Below are positions 35,657 to 46,505 of a stretch of DNA of 64,000 nucleotides, piece after piece. The DNA lies in assembly GCA_965178125.1 (NCBI GenBank), contig OZ237772.1, forward strand, positions 186,001 to 250,000. The letters run 5' to 3'. Positions within the stretch are counted from its first letter, which is position 1, and each line of letters starts with the position of its first letter. Origin of the DNA: Bilabrum cf. latius (lineage: Eukaryota; Bigyra: Bicosoecida; Bigyra; Bicosoecida). Made by a program: the position numbers and the translations under genes. The notes under the pieces were generated by a model. That model did not search any database. It was not told the DNA's origin and was given only the letters and a program-made list of their open reading frames with translations.

Positions 35657-36213
35657 ATCAGCCGAAAAGGTTATAAAACCACCTAGATCTAAGGTCTCTT
35701 GGATTATCACTTTCAAGTAACCCAAATCCATGGATGGTGGTAAGTCGTGTCTGTGTATCTCACCTGCAAGAAACCAAGCATCCGAGATGGCCTGAAGTCC
35801 AGGGTCACACTTATTGTTTCGCACCCAACGTAGAGCAGTCTTGCGCTCCCGAGTGGAATTCCGATGGCAAAAAAAGTAACGCTCCCGAATGCCGGCACCA
35901 AACACGAAGGACAGTGCGTGCAGATCGTGGCAACACGCGTTGAAGTTTCGCAGTGATCGTCGGGCAGGATGCGCGGCGGGACAGCCATCCAGCAGAGCCT
36001 TGCTAACCCAATCTCACCTCGAACAGGTACGGCGCCCAACGAGCTAACCCAACCTAAGCGACCTCCTTGACTTCGCTAACAAAGCCTGACTGACCCCGAA
36101 TCTACATTTTTTGAACTACCTGTGGCTAGCCCTAACATCCAAAGTGCACGGATCTTACAGGTTCAAGGTTCCGGGTCAGACAGAACCACTGATCAGGTTG
36201 GCCAACGTGGCCA
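35657..36213. other. Intergenic between convergent GT61-like and FkbM copy 2 genes
   Basis: 557 bp holding two 3' ends. No gene, repeat or clear terminator signal recognised. Confidence 0.6.
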
Positions 36214-38526
36214 TCACGTCCCGATATCCCTCCCTCCGAATGCCACACGCCGCCCCCTGCCTCTCCTCGCCCTCGCTTGATCCTCCAGTGCCTCAAGAAC
36301 ACCTGCTGCCACATCAGGATGCAGGTACGCGTCATCCATCCCCATTCCACCAGCGTAAACGTACCCGTGCGACGCGAGCACGCCCCGGATCTGCGACCTC
36401 CTCGGCTCCTCCACATTTGTTTCGATGGCCATGGCCCCGAACGAATACCTGTCGAATGGGAAGTTCTCCAGCACCTCCAGCTCTCCACCCTCGATGTCCA
36501 GAGTCAGGAAATCGATCCTGGAAGGGGCACCCATCTCGTCCAAAATCGAAGACAGCCGGCGAATCGGAGCGCGTCCGCGGCCTTGCCATCCCGACTGGTC
36601 CAGACCGCTCGTGTCAACCTGTGACGTCACTGCCATCATGCCCGTGGGATCATCCCCAGAGGCGCTCATCTCCAGAAACCCACCATCCTTCGCCCCAAGC
36701 GCCGCATACACGCAGGTGGACCTCGGCCTCCTCACGCGCATCGCCTCCAGCTCCTCACCGCGAGCCTCCACCAGCAGCCCCCTCCACCCAAACCCTCTCT
36801 CCAGCGCCCACGTCGTGCTGAGCATGCGGCCGTCCACTGCCCCCGCCTCGATGAAGAAACCGCCCCTCTTGCCCTGCATCGCGATCTGCACCACCCACAG
36901 GTCCTGCTGCATCACTTGCTGCGACAGGAACGGCATAAGTCTCGGATGGAACCCCCGGAGGCACCCCGGGTCCTTGCCGGGTGCACAGCTGTCCATCCAG
37001 AAACACAGCGACCTGGCCATGGACATAGGAGTCACGGCAAGCGACTGCAGATCGCTCGAGCTGACGCTGGTCTTCAGTCTCTCGAAGGCAGCTTGCCCAT
37101 CTTCGAGACATGCGTTCACAATCTGCCGAGGATCCAGCACGGCCCCGGTCTGCAGCTGGGACAAGTGCGTGTTCCTTCCATTGGTCCCGTCAAGCCACTC
37201 CGGGCCTCGCCACTGGCCCATGTACGTCTGGCAATGTGGTGACAACCCCTTCCATCCCTTTGGTCCAAATGATCGGGCGGCCCTCTCTAGCTAGGCCGCG
37301 AGATTCGGTTCATCCTGGTCGGTATCCGGACTGACCACCCGCTGGCCATTGCTGGTGGTGAGTCCAGCTCGGAGCAGCCGGATGGTATCAGAGTCAGGCC
37401 CATCCCACAGGATCTGGGCCGACTAGGCGCACCTCTCCTGCACTGTGATCTCATCCATCGTGAGTGAGGCGGGCACGTGAATCTGCAGCTCTGGCTTTAA
37501 GCCGTACCGAATGGGAAGCGAAGGATAGGGCACGACACGTGTCACAACCGTGCTGCTGTCGAATAAAGGACCGTCAATACCATTGATGCAAGCGCCTGCT
37601 GACACAGCGTTGCACTGATGAATGGACGAGAATGGGCTCGACAACTGCGGCCTGCGATGCTCGTGGTGAATGCTAGTTTGCAGTTGCTGTTGGCCGATTT
37701 CTTGTTCCCTGGACAGTGCTTCGTCGTCCATGCCGTCACCAAACGTGCGCTTATTTGCAGCTGCTGTGGGCTTCACCACTCGAAGGGCGGGTATCCCGGT
37801 GGACGGGTCGGACGCTCTGCCGTCGGCATAGTGCGCCTGAGTGCCAGGCCGCTTGCCCAGCACCACGTCATCGGGGTGCACCACCCTGCCCAGGCACATG
37901 GATGCAACTGCCCTGGCGGCGTGCTGCATGGGCCGCGCAACGCTCCACCACTTCGGGTCGTGCTCGGCGTCGTGCATTGCATCCACGTGCGGGTTGCCCT
38001 CCTTCCCTCTCCCTGCCTGTGCCAGTGAGCTCCACCTCTAGCGCGCACTGCCAGCGGGAAGCACCCGCACTGCGTGGGCGACCGGCCTTGACCCCTCCTC
38101 TCCTGGAATGGAGACGGGTGCGAGTCCCACCTGGATCCTGACGCACGCGGCCGGGTCCAGTCGGCGCGCACTTGCATGCAGTGCAGCTTCCGCGTTGCGA
38201 ATTTTCACTCTACCCGGCTGCCCTGCCAGCACTGTCTGCAGCTCGCAGAGCTCGGCCAATCGCTGAGTGACCTGCTCGGCAGACAAATGGGTGGCTCCCT
38301 ACACGCCGACTGCTGCCGCCAGGTACCGAATGGCAGCTTCTAGCGGCAGCCACTCCCAGGCGAATGCCCCAGTCGGTGAGGCCTCCTCGCGGCTGCCCTT
38401 GCGGAACTCCAACACGCCCTTCCTGAGCTTGAGTACCTCAAAAATGTCGTTCGCCTACTGTGGCGCGGCATATGTTCGGTTCTGGTGCGCGGTTGCAACC
38501 GAACGAGGAGCGGGCAGGTGCGCCAT
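36214..38526 (-). CDS. FkbM-family methyltransferase-domain protein, copy 2 (inverted paralogue)
   Basis: A 770-residue protein from ATG 38526 (MAHLPAPRSVATAHQ) to TGA 36216-36214, single exon. In-frame TAG first bases are 38457, 38301, 38040, 37425 and 37293. The last 250 residues repeat the FkbM domain of copy 1 almost exactly (FFIEAGAVDGRMLSTTWALE, IDFLTLDIEGGELEVLENF). The middle is clearly homologous but with many substitutions, and the N-terminus keeps only MAHLP and scattered residues before REEASPTGAFAWEW. Three TAG codons are shared with copy 1. A fourth (37425, RCA-TAG-SAQILWD) is CAG in copy 1 (26079, RCVQSAQILWD). Copy 1's TAG at 25080 aligns with Lys here. Near-identity at the 3' end beside divergence upstream suggests recent gene conversion. 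Confidence 0.88.
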
Positions 38527-38668
38527 GGAAACCGACTGCCCGCTCTTTTGCCACGTAGAGGATTGCCCTTCGGCAGTATGTGGCAACCCATGAGATTCTA
38601 TGTTATTCCAAATGGTATACCACTCATGCTGCGTGTTTATGTGGCTGGTGACCTGCTCCAGGCCAAGG

Positions 38669-38700
38669 GCGGCCGATTTGAGCCAGGGGCACTCCCTCGG
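38669..38700 (-). promoter_or_regulatory. 32-bp block conserved upstream of both FkbM genes (copy 2)
   Basis: Reverse complement of 24804-24835, identical over 32 bp, 142 bp upstream of the copy 2 ATG. Confidence 0.5.
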
Positions 38701-39475
38701 TAGCGGAATCGTTGCTCTATCGTGTATCAGCCCTGCTGCATGCTCGTAGGGATTCTAATCTACGATTATTGGACGGGGAATGTCCTTCATAGTGCCAAGA
38801 TGTTGGCAAATTGTGCGCAGCAGTTGAGGAGATGCGAGACGCGCAACTGCCACGACAGATCGGTTCGTTTGGCGCAAATCCCACATGCGAACTGGTTCCA
38901 CCTTGCTTCCATACGGCACAAACACCCCCCAATGATTCAAAATATACTGGGCAACGTTCCCCATCTGGTGGCTTGAATCTGTCCCAAACTGCCGAACGAG
39001 CTACCAAATCACCTACGGAGACGATACGCCTTCCGCGTCATCATGATCAGGGCAACGGAATGATACTAACGATGGCGATGCATAATTCTACCCAGTATCC
39101 GAGTGGTAGCGCCAAAACGAGCTGCCAGCATGATGCCGCTCTGCTAGTAATTTGGAATTCACACTACATGCCAAGATCAGCGCAAGCACGCCTAAAACAC
39201 CTGTCATATGCTGGCCTGTTTCAACAATTTTGATCGAAAGTCTCAGAGGACCCTGTCATCATGATGTGGACACGCTGCCACTGGGCGAACGTCTGGTGAA
39301 CGGGTCAAGCACTGTGTTCTTATTTCGCCACAGTGCGCTGCATTTTACCTAGAGCCACGTTCGGAGGAGGGCGGGGCTGCCGGGGGTGATGGAGACTAGG
39401 GAATGAAAGCTGCTCGAGGTGGTGCCGCTGGGGTTGCCTCCAAGCCTTTTTACAGTGCAGCAGGAGTGTGAGGCT
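38701..39475. other. Intergenic, no supported gene
   Basis: About 775 bp between divergent genes. Open frames up to 140 codons exist on both strands around 38717-39233, but they overlap each other and have no recognisable domain, so I do not call them. Confidence 0.5.
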
Positions 39476-41351
39476 ATGGTCGCCCAGGGCTCACTGCCCA
39501 GTGAGCCTGCGGCAAGGGACGAGTTCTTCGCCTAGGAGGAGGAGGCGGTCAAGAGGGTAATCAAGCGTCTGGGGGAAGTGGTCGAGAAGCGCGAGGCAAG
39601 CAAGAAGAGCAAGATCAGGAGCGGTGGCGCGGTATCGCATGGTGCTGCAATGGGGGGGCGCTGGTGTGGCGGGGGGCGCTGGTGTGGCGGGGGGCGCTGG
39701 TGTGGCGGGGGGCGCTGGTGTGGCGGGGGGCGCTGGTGTGGCGGGGGGCGCTGGTGTGGTGGGGGGCGCCGGTGTGGTGGGGGGCGCTGGTGTGGCGGGG
39801 GGCGCTCGTGTGGCGGGGGGCGCTGGTGTGGCGGGGGGCGCTGGTGTGGCGGGGGGCGCTGGTGTGGCGGGGGGCGCTGGTGTGGCGGGGGGCGCTGGTG
39901 TGGCGGGGGGCGCTGGTGTGGCGGGGGGCGCCGGTGTGGCGGGGGGCGCTGGTGTGGCGAGGGGCGCTGGTGTGGCGGGGGGCGCTCGTGTGGCGGGGGG
40001 CGCTGGTGTGGCGGGGGGCACCGGCATGGCGGCGGGTGCTGGTGTGGCGGGGGGCGCTGGTGTGGCGGGGGGCGCTGGTGTGGCGGGGGGCGCTGGTGTG
40101 GCGGGGGGCGCTGGTGTGGCGGGGGGCACTGGCATGGCGGGGGGCGCTGGTGTGGCGGGGGGCGCTGGTGTGGTGGGGGGTGCTGGTGTGGTGGGGGGCG
40201 CTGGTGTGGCGGGGGGCGCTGGTGTGGCGGGGGGCGCTGGTGTGGTGGGGGGCGCTGGTGTGGTGGGGGGCGCTGGTGTGGTGGGGGGCGCTGGTGTGGC
40301 GGGGGGCGCTGGTGTGGCGGGGGGCGCTGGTGTGGCGGGTGCTGGTGTGGCGGGTGCTGGTGTGGCGGGGGGCGCTGGTGTGGCGGGGGGCGCTGGTGTG
40401 GCGGGTGCTGGTGTGGCGGGGGGCACTGGCATGGCGGGGGGCGCTGGTGTGGCGGGGGGCGCTGGTGTGGCGGGGGGCGCTGGTGTGGCGGGGGGCGCTG
40501 GTGTGGCGGGTGCTGGTGTGGCGGGGGGCGCTGGTGTGGCGGGGGGCGCTGGTGTGGCGGGGGGCGCTGGTGTGGCGGGGGGCGCTGGTGTGGTGGGGGG
40601 CGCTGGTGTGGCGGGGGGCGCCGGTGTGGTGGGGGGCGCCGGTGTGGCGGGTGCTGGTGTGGCGGGCGCTGGTGTGGCGGGGGGCGCTGGTGTGGCGGGG
40701 GGCGCTGGTGTGGCGGGGGGCGCTGGTGTGGCGGGGGGCGCTGGTGTGGTGGGGGGCGCTGGTGTGGTGGGGGGCGCTGGTGTGGCGGGGGGCGCCGGTG
40801 TGGCGGGGGGCGCTGGTGTGGCGGGGGGCGCTGGTGTGGCGGGGGGCGCCGGTGTGGTGGGGGGCGCCGGTGTGGTGGGGGGCGCCGGTGTGGTGGGGGG
40901 CGCTGGTGTGGCGGGGGGCGCCGGTGTGGCGGGGGCCGTGGTCGCAGCGGCTGTAGACCCCGCCCCCACCAACACGCAGCTGATGAGGCAGCGGTACGGA
41001 GCATTAGGGCTCGAATACATACAGCGCGATACCATAGTACAGCTTTGGGGGCAACTTGCGCAAGCTGCAGAGGCTATTCGCGGCTTGCAAGAGAGGGAGC
41101 GGAGAGCCGTGGAAGCCTACAAGAGACTGGGACAAGAAGCATGCGACCTGGAACTCGCAAAATAGGAATTAGCAAAAACGCCAGGCAGTCCTAGAAAGAC
41201 AAGAAGAGTAGGGGACTTGAGTGCGTCTGCGGGGGCTGCACAGCGCGAATTCGTGGCGCAAATGGCAGAGTCCACAGGTGCAGTTGCCGCAGCTTCTGGG
41301 GCCGGCGACGGTGGTCCAAAGTTGATTCGCGAAATCCTGGCCATGACATGA
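39476..41351 (+). CDS. Coiled-coil protein with a long Gly-Ala-Val repeat (one-base shift at a G7 run)
   Basis: From ATG 39476, coding reads MVAQGSLPSEPAARDEFFA-TAG-EEEAVKRVIKRLGEVVEKRE, a charged helix, in frame with 39578. After the G7 run at 39652-39658, coding continues in the frame of 39624 as about 70 GVAGGA-type hexapeptides. The tail is NTQLMRQRYGALGLEYIQRD, AQAAEAIRGLQERERRAVEA and CDLELAK-TAG-ELAKTPGSP, ending REILAMT at TGA 41349. If the run is G6, the two halves fuse as HGAAMGGAGVAGG, so one base is probably extra. An upstream TGA in frame at 39404 limits the start unless a 5' exon exists. The order helix, low-complexity linker, helix suggests a structural or scaffold protein. No known family recognised. 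Confidence 0.6.
39659..40938. repeat. 18-bp coding minisatellite (GVAGGA units)
   Basis: Units of 18 bp GGTGTGGCGGGGGGCGCT with T/C variants and some 12-bp units. All unit lengths are multiples of three, so all three plus frames and two minus frames stay open for about 1.3 kb. Only the frame continuous with flanking coiled-coil sequence is credible as coding. Confidence 0.95.
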
Positions 41352-41798
41352 AATCGAGCAATACTAGCCGAAAGTTCTCGGTATCGAAGTCGTAGGTACA
41401 CTCAAATGAAAATAACAGTAATAAGCCTTCTTTTGGAGAAGAAAAGTAGATCAATGCAGCATGGCATAGGAACTTATGGCTGATGGCAGAATTACTGTCC
41501 CCTATCTCGCGCCAGAATCGGCCCGAAAACGCGCTAAGTCCAGCATCCCATATCTCAGCATCAAATGACCGTATGAGCAAACTGAAACCAGAAAACGCGA
41601 GCGTTTGTGGTCAAGAATCCACTGAGATAGGGAGTAGTTCGCTGCGGGGATCCCAGGGGTTGCTTGAAGGTTCGTTGTGAAGTCGGGGGGGGGCGTCATC
41701 AGAAATCCGGAAGTGGCTCTATCGTTTTCTGTTGTGATTATCATGCAAAATATAGCCTTTTTGAGTGTTAAGGCAAAAACTTTATCTCTGTAATACCT

Positions 41799-44700
41799 AT
41801 GTCAATTCAAGATACTGCCAGATCTGGCAACGTTGAGGAGTTTGAACAATGTATAGCGCAAGGAGGGTCCACTGCGTTTGCCCTTGACGTGAGCACCTCG
41901 TTATTCTGGGTGGCAGAACAGTATCTGAATGTGCATGGACTAATGATATATGTATTTTGAAAGGATCGCAGCGCTTCGGGATGTCTGCCTTGCATGTAGT
42001 GGTGGAGTGTGGGCATCAACACTTGTTCGAGATTATTTCCAATCGATTCCCAACACAAGATTGCGTGAACTGTGAAACAAAAGTAAGAAAACCAAACTGG
42101 TATCTAAAACTTGCGTGCGTCCTCTTTAACGCTGGCAAAGTCATTCATCAAGTCCCCCTGCTTCTTTTAGCAGTTCGGTGATAGTCCGCTTGAGCTAGCC
42201 CTGGCTAACGAGCATGAGGACCTTGCCTTGTGTTTGATTAAGAGAGGGGCTGAACTCATCAGGGTGTCTGCTGTGAGTGTAATGATTATGTATTGGTAGA
42301 TTTTTCGCGGGCGAGGTAGTGGGGTAACTCAACGATAGGCCTATGGCTAGCACACGAGAAGCAAAGTTTATCTCCCTAGCAATGTTAACGTAGGATGATG
42401 TCATGACTCCGTTGTGTCACGCTGTTGAAGCAAACTGCATCAGAGCTTGCCTCGCGCTGCTGCGGGCAGGCGCTCCGGCAGACGGGCCGTGCTGTGCAAC
42501 CACGGGCGCGCTTCGAGAGAATTTCAGACCATCATGCAGTTTCGACAAGTGGCAGCTAGAAGAAGACATCCGTACGCCCCTGCACCGGGCCTGCGAGCTG
42601 GGTCTTGAAGAGGTCGCCGACCTGCTGATGGACTGGAGCGCGTGCCCCTACCTGCACCCCTGCCACGTGAGTCGACAAGTATCGGATTGTAAATCGAATC
42701 CATCGCATTGGATACCTTGTACACATGTATGCGTGCCCATGGACTAATACTGGGAGTTTTGTGTAGTTTGGGATGTATGCGGCTCCGAAATCATACTGAT
42801 TAGAACATTTTTCGTTGTAACTTGCATGCTGCAGAAAGGCGAAGTCTCCCAGAAGCTGTTCGACTGGGTGTCCCCAATGGCGGAAGCTGCTTCCAACGGG
42901 CATCCTAGCGTGGTGCAGTGCCTTGCGATGCGCGGTGTAGACCCAGACGCCACAGTTACGGATCCCCGAGTGAGTGCAGTCGCAATGCGCGAAGGTCTGG
43001 CAGCCATCATGAGCGAGGAGAAGCTAAGTGACTCTGACTCAGAGAACAGCGGTACCAATGACTGCGAGGAGGAGGAGGAGGAGGAGGAGGAGGAGGAGGA
43101 GGAGGAGGAGGAGGAGGAGGAGGAGGAGGAGGAGGAGGAGGAGGAGGAGGAGGAGGAGGAGGAGGAGGAGGAGGAATTCGCGAAAGCTCGCATCGCCCAC
43201 CCCGCCTCGCCTCTCGAGCTGGCAGTGGAGGCCGGCTGCATGGAAAGCGCCGAGATTCTGGCTAGGCACGGCGCGTGTGTCACGAGACGGATCATCCGAA
43301 TCGCGGAACAGGAGCATGATCCATTGCTGATCGAGGCGAGCCATGCATTGTGGGCCAAATACGGCTGTGACAAGGCCCGATGCGATGATATGCGTGCTGC
43401 TGGAGCGACAGTCCAGTTAGACAGGCGATTCACCGGACAACAAAACGTGAGAACCTGAACGCCCTAGTGTCCGAGTGCCCCAGCTGGCCTCGTTGAGATA
43501 TATGTCTGCCACCCTCCATGGTATCTGCCCATGCCTAACTAGCGCAGGACCCACCACCTCCGCCCATCGAGCTGCAAGTTTCTTAGATGAACGGGTGTAA
43601 TGTCGCCGTGCTCTAGGAATAGCTGTGCAGGGGTCCTTGCCCGGAGGTTGTCTGCACAACAGCATCTGGTCGAAGCGCTTGGACTCCTCTTACATTAATG
43701 CACTTACCCCCTGGCTGTCCAACGTGGCCTAGTATACTGTGGTGCATAGAATACGTCAACACCGAATGCATCGAGCAGCTCTTGAGGCACGGGGCTGACC
43801 CCATGCAGGAAGGCAAAGCAAACGCCATTGATATGGCTGGTCACAGAGTTGAAGATGCCATTCGTGCACGCATAGAGAAGGGATCTGAATGTACTAGGCC
43901 GGTCCATTTGGCCGCGTTCGAGGGCAGACATGACGTTATTGAGCTACTCGTTAAGAAGTACGATTCGCCTGTTGACTTCGAGGAAGATACGGTGAGCAGA
44001 TAGATACCTGCAATTTGCCCAACAAAATCATGTGTTGTTGAGTGAGTATGCTACAATTCGATGAGTCCTTGGCTGCGTCCTGTTCCAATCGCAGGACGCC
44101 ACCTCCCCGCTCGAGCTGGCGCTTCAGTCGCACCACCTTGCGTGTGCGATTACGCTGCTTGGGGCTGGAGCCAAGATCAGGGATTGTACGCCCGCGGCAG
44201 TCGTCGCCTTTCTCCAGGCGATTTCGACCAAGAAGACTGACCGGGCCGCAAATATGGTGCCTTTGACACGGGGAGAGCTGCATGATTTCTTGCTGTAGCA
44301 GTCAAGAGACGCTGTCGCAGAGTTCGCCGACGTTACAGCTCAACTCGCTGCATTTGATGACCTGGATGATCCGAAGAACGGCATGAACAAAGAGATCGTT
44401 TGCGATCGGTTAAGGCTAGTATGTTTGAAGGGGCCTCATGAGGATGAGTTTGGCCATGATGCGGCCGCAGGTAAGTACAAGACAACCAAACTGCACCCAG
44501 CGAGCCTGCAAACTTAGATTGAAGCCACGGTTCCGCACCAGCTGAGGTGGTCCAGGCTCAGGGCAGTGACCCGTTTCAGGCATGCGCATGATGCGAAAAG
44601 GGACGCAGCCCTGGTGTTTAAGGCGGCGAGCGAGGGCAGGCCGCTGGAGCTAGCCAAGAGGCTGCGGCTGGGCAAGCTAGCCGGAGGCATCGCCCGGGTC

Positions 44701-45930
44701 GGACGCTCCCTTGTTCCTGCCCTGCAGGCGGCATTCCAGCGGTCTCAGCTCAGGCTCTGCCATGTAATTAAACCTCTGGCAGTTTGGTGCGGGGCGAAAT
44801 CTGTGCAGCCAGTCTAGTAGATTGGAGATGAAATCGATGTGGTTGGTTGCACCCCGCTGCTAGCATCCATCTTTGGCGAACACCCCGAGTGCACTGAAAC
44901 TCTGCTCAGATATATCATGGGCGGCTTGCCTGATGCCAAGACGGAAGATAGCGCGACACCTGAACGGCTTTGCGAGTTGATGCAGAACTTTGTGGCGGCT
45001 ACTAGCGCTGCAGAGGGTCTGCAGTCGGCGCAGGCCGACGCTGTTTTGGCTGCAGGAAACGGCCAGGAACTGATTCGGTCGGGAGTATAGATTGTACCAG
45101 AGGCCGAAATGTTCGATCAATGGCAAGCGCAGCTCCGATGGCTCTGCGGTCACCAGGAGAAGATCGTTTTCTCGGCTCCAGTATTCGGCAGGGCTGCCCG
45201 GGACCTTGAATGTAAACTTGAGACCCCACACGCCCGTAGTCTGGAGCTGTCTTTGATTGAGGTTTACGGAGTAATGGCATCGGCTGGGCTAGCTAACGAT
45301 CCATTGCGAAAGGTGCTGTTGCCATTGCTGACACCAGCGCTTCGGCTCACTGCCACAAGCCTGGCGGTATCAAACATGCCGCACCTTCAGGTGGCCGCTC
45401 GATCCGCGCTTTGTTTTCAGAAGGATGTTGCCAGTTTCTTACGTTATGCTGCCGCCATACACGCCTTTGGTGGTGGCGATAAGGCGGTAGGACAGGCAGA
45501 AATGAGGTCCAAAGCTCTGGAGGACGCACTGACCGAGATCGAAAAAGCCATGGCGGAGCCTGCACCCGACGCAGATTCAAGTTGGCTCACGCAGACTGCC
45601 GAATACGACCTGCTGTTAGGTCCCAAGCACGCATGCATCCGAAGTCCAGGCACCGCCCAATCCGATTCAGATGAGCAGGGTGGTTAGGGTTCAGCGAACT
45701 GCGCAATGGTGGAAGGCAGCCCTGGTTCCACTCATGGGGGCGCACGCGCGTGCTGCATTCCGGCTGTTTCGCGGGGCCTGCAGCAGTTGGTCAAGGAAGT
45801 TCACCCCCTTGGCCGTTTTGCACCGACGCGGTAGGCTGTACTGGAAATTTTGGGGCGCACGCAGGAACTGCATGCTCCTACGGACGATGGGATAGGCCCG
45901 AATCCCGAACCAGGTGAGGCACACGCGTGA
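41799..45930 (+). CDS. Ankyrin-repeat protein A (seven exons, poly-Glu tract, TAG read as Gln)
   Basis: Exons are 41799-41888, 41972-42082, 42174-42272, 42394-42666, 42835-43446, 43548-43991 and 44095-45930 (TGA), all phase 0 with GT-AG borders, giving 1,154 residues. Ankyrin-like units include MSALHVVVECGHQHLFEII, SPLELALANEHEDLALCLI, TPLHRACELGLEEVADLLMD, SPLELAVEAGCMESAEILAR and RPVHLAAFEGRHDVIELLV. A run of about 37 Glu codons sits in exon 5. In-frame TAG are at 43584, 43614, 43620, 44296, 44515, 44815, 44818, 45088, 45685 and 45832. The paralogue at 46506-50489 has the same exon plan. TAG-GAA-TAG at 43614-43622 aligns with CAG-GGG-CAG in B (VLQGQLARGPCPE). The C-terminal 600 residues are helical and unrecognised. 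No signal peptide or membrane segment, so probably cytosolic scaffold; role unknown. Confidence 0.85.
43066..43176 (+). repeat. GAG trinucleotide run (poly-Glu) in ankyrin gene A
   Basis: About 36 GAG codons plus GAA, preceded by DSDSENSGTNDC. The corresponding place in gene B holds a short Glu/Gly-rich segment (DEEGEPELEHGGGQEGGG), so this is a lineage-specific expansion in A. Confidence 0.95.
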
Positions 45931-46505
45931 TTCGACGTCAAGGGGGCGGGGAGACCACGCTTGCCGAAGTCCTCATGTTTGTGTACTCGTGTTTCTTGTA
46001 GCACTGCAACGCGCCAAGCTGCAATGCACTGCAACGCGCCGAGCTGCATTGCAGTGTGGTACTGCATAGCGAAGCGGGCAGACCTCACGGGCAGGTAGAC
46101 CTCTACGCCGGGCAAAGGGGGTATGTGTTGAGAGCGGATGCGAGGTACACGGTTGGCATGCAGTTGACGACTCACGTCGGCACATTGAGGAATGCGAGCG
46201 TACTGTGAGAGTTGTGGAGCTTCGAGCTGGCGAGCATTGTTGGTGCAGGTTGGTTTCGTGCTTGTGGCGCCACTGATTGTGCCAGACTTGGCGAAATCGA
46301 CAGGTTGCCCTGCAATAATGTGGCCTGTGGTAGCTGCGTCGTTCAACTCTGTCGCGGGCGGGTCTGGGGCCCGCATGCTGTGGGAGTGTCGGTCAAGGTC
46401 TCCGGCTCCGAATTGTACGAGAACAGCATTAATGTGTATTAGCAAGCTCACAATTCAAGGAAAGGCAAGCCATTTCGACTCAGTAGTTGAAACATTTAAG
46501 TTCCA
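45931..46505. other. Intergenic between the ankyrin paralogues
   Basis: Holds a short direct repeat ACTGCAACGCGCC(A/G)AGCTGCA at about 46012-46047 and a possible stem TGCAATGCA / TGCATTGCA. No gene is called; the 108-codon frame at 46192 has no support. Confidence 0.5.

Larger units (their letters stand above)
36214..38700 (-). repeat. Right arm of the 2.5-kb inverted duplication
   Basis: Inverse copy of 24804-27290; see that entry. Sequence beyond the stop codon at 36213 and lower is unrelated to that after 27290. Confidence 0.9.

Noticed and set aside
39491-41035. Long antisense frames (about 490-514 codons, Pro-Ala-Thr or Pro-His-Arg rich)
   Set aside because: They mirror the 18-bp coding minisatellite. 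Flanking unique sequence is coding on the plus strand.
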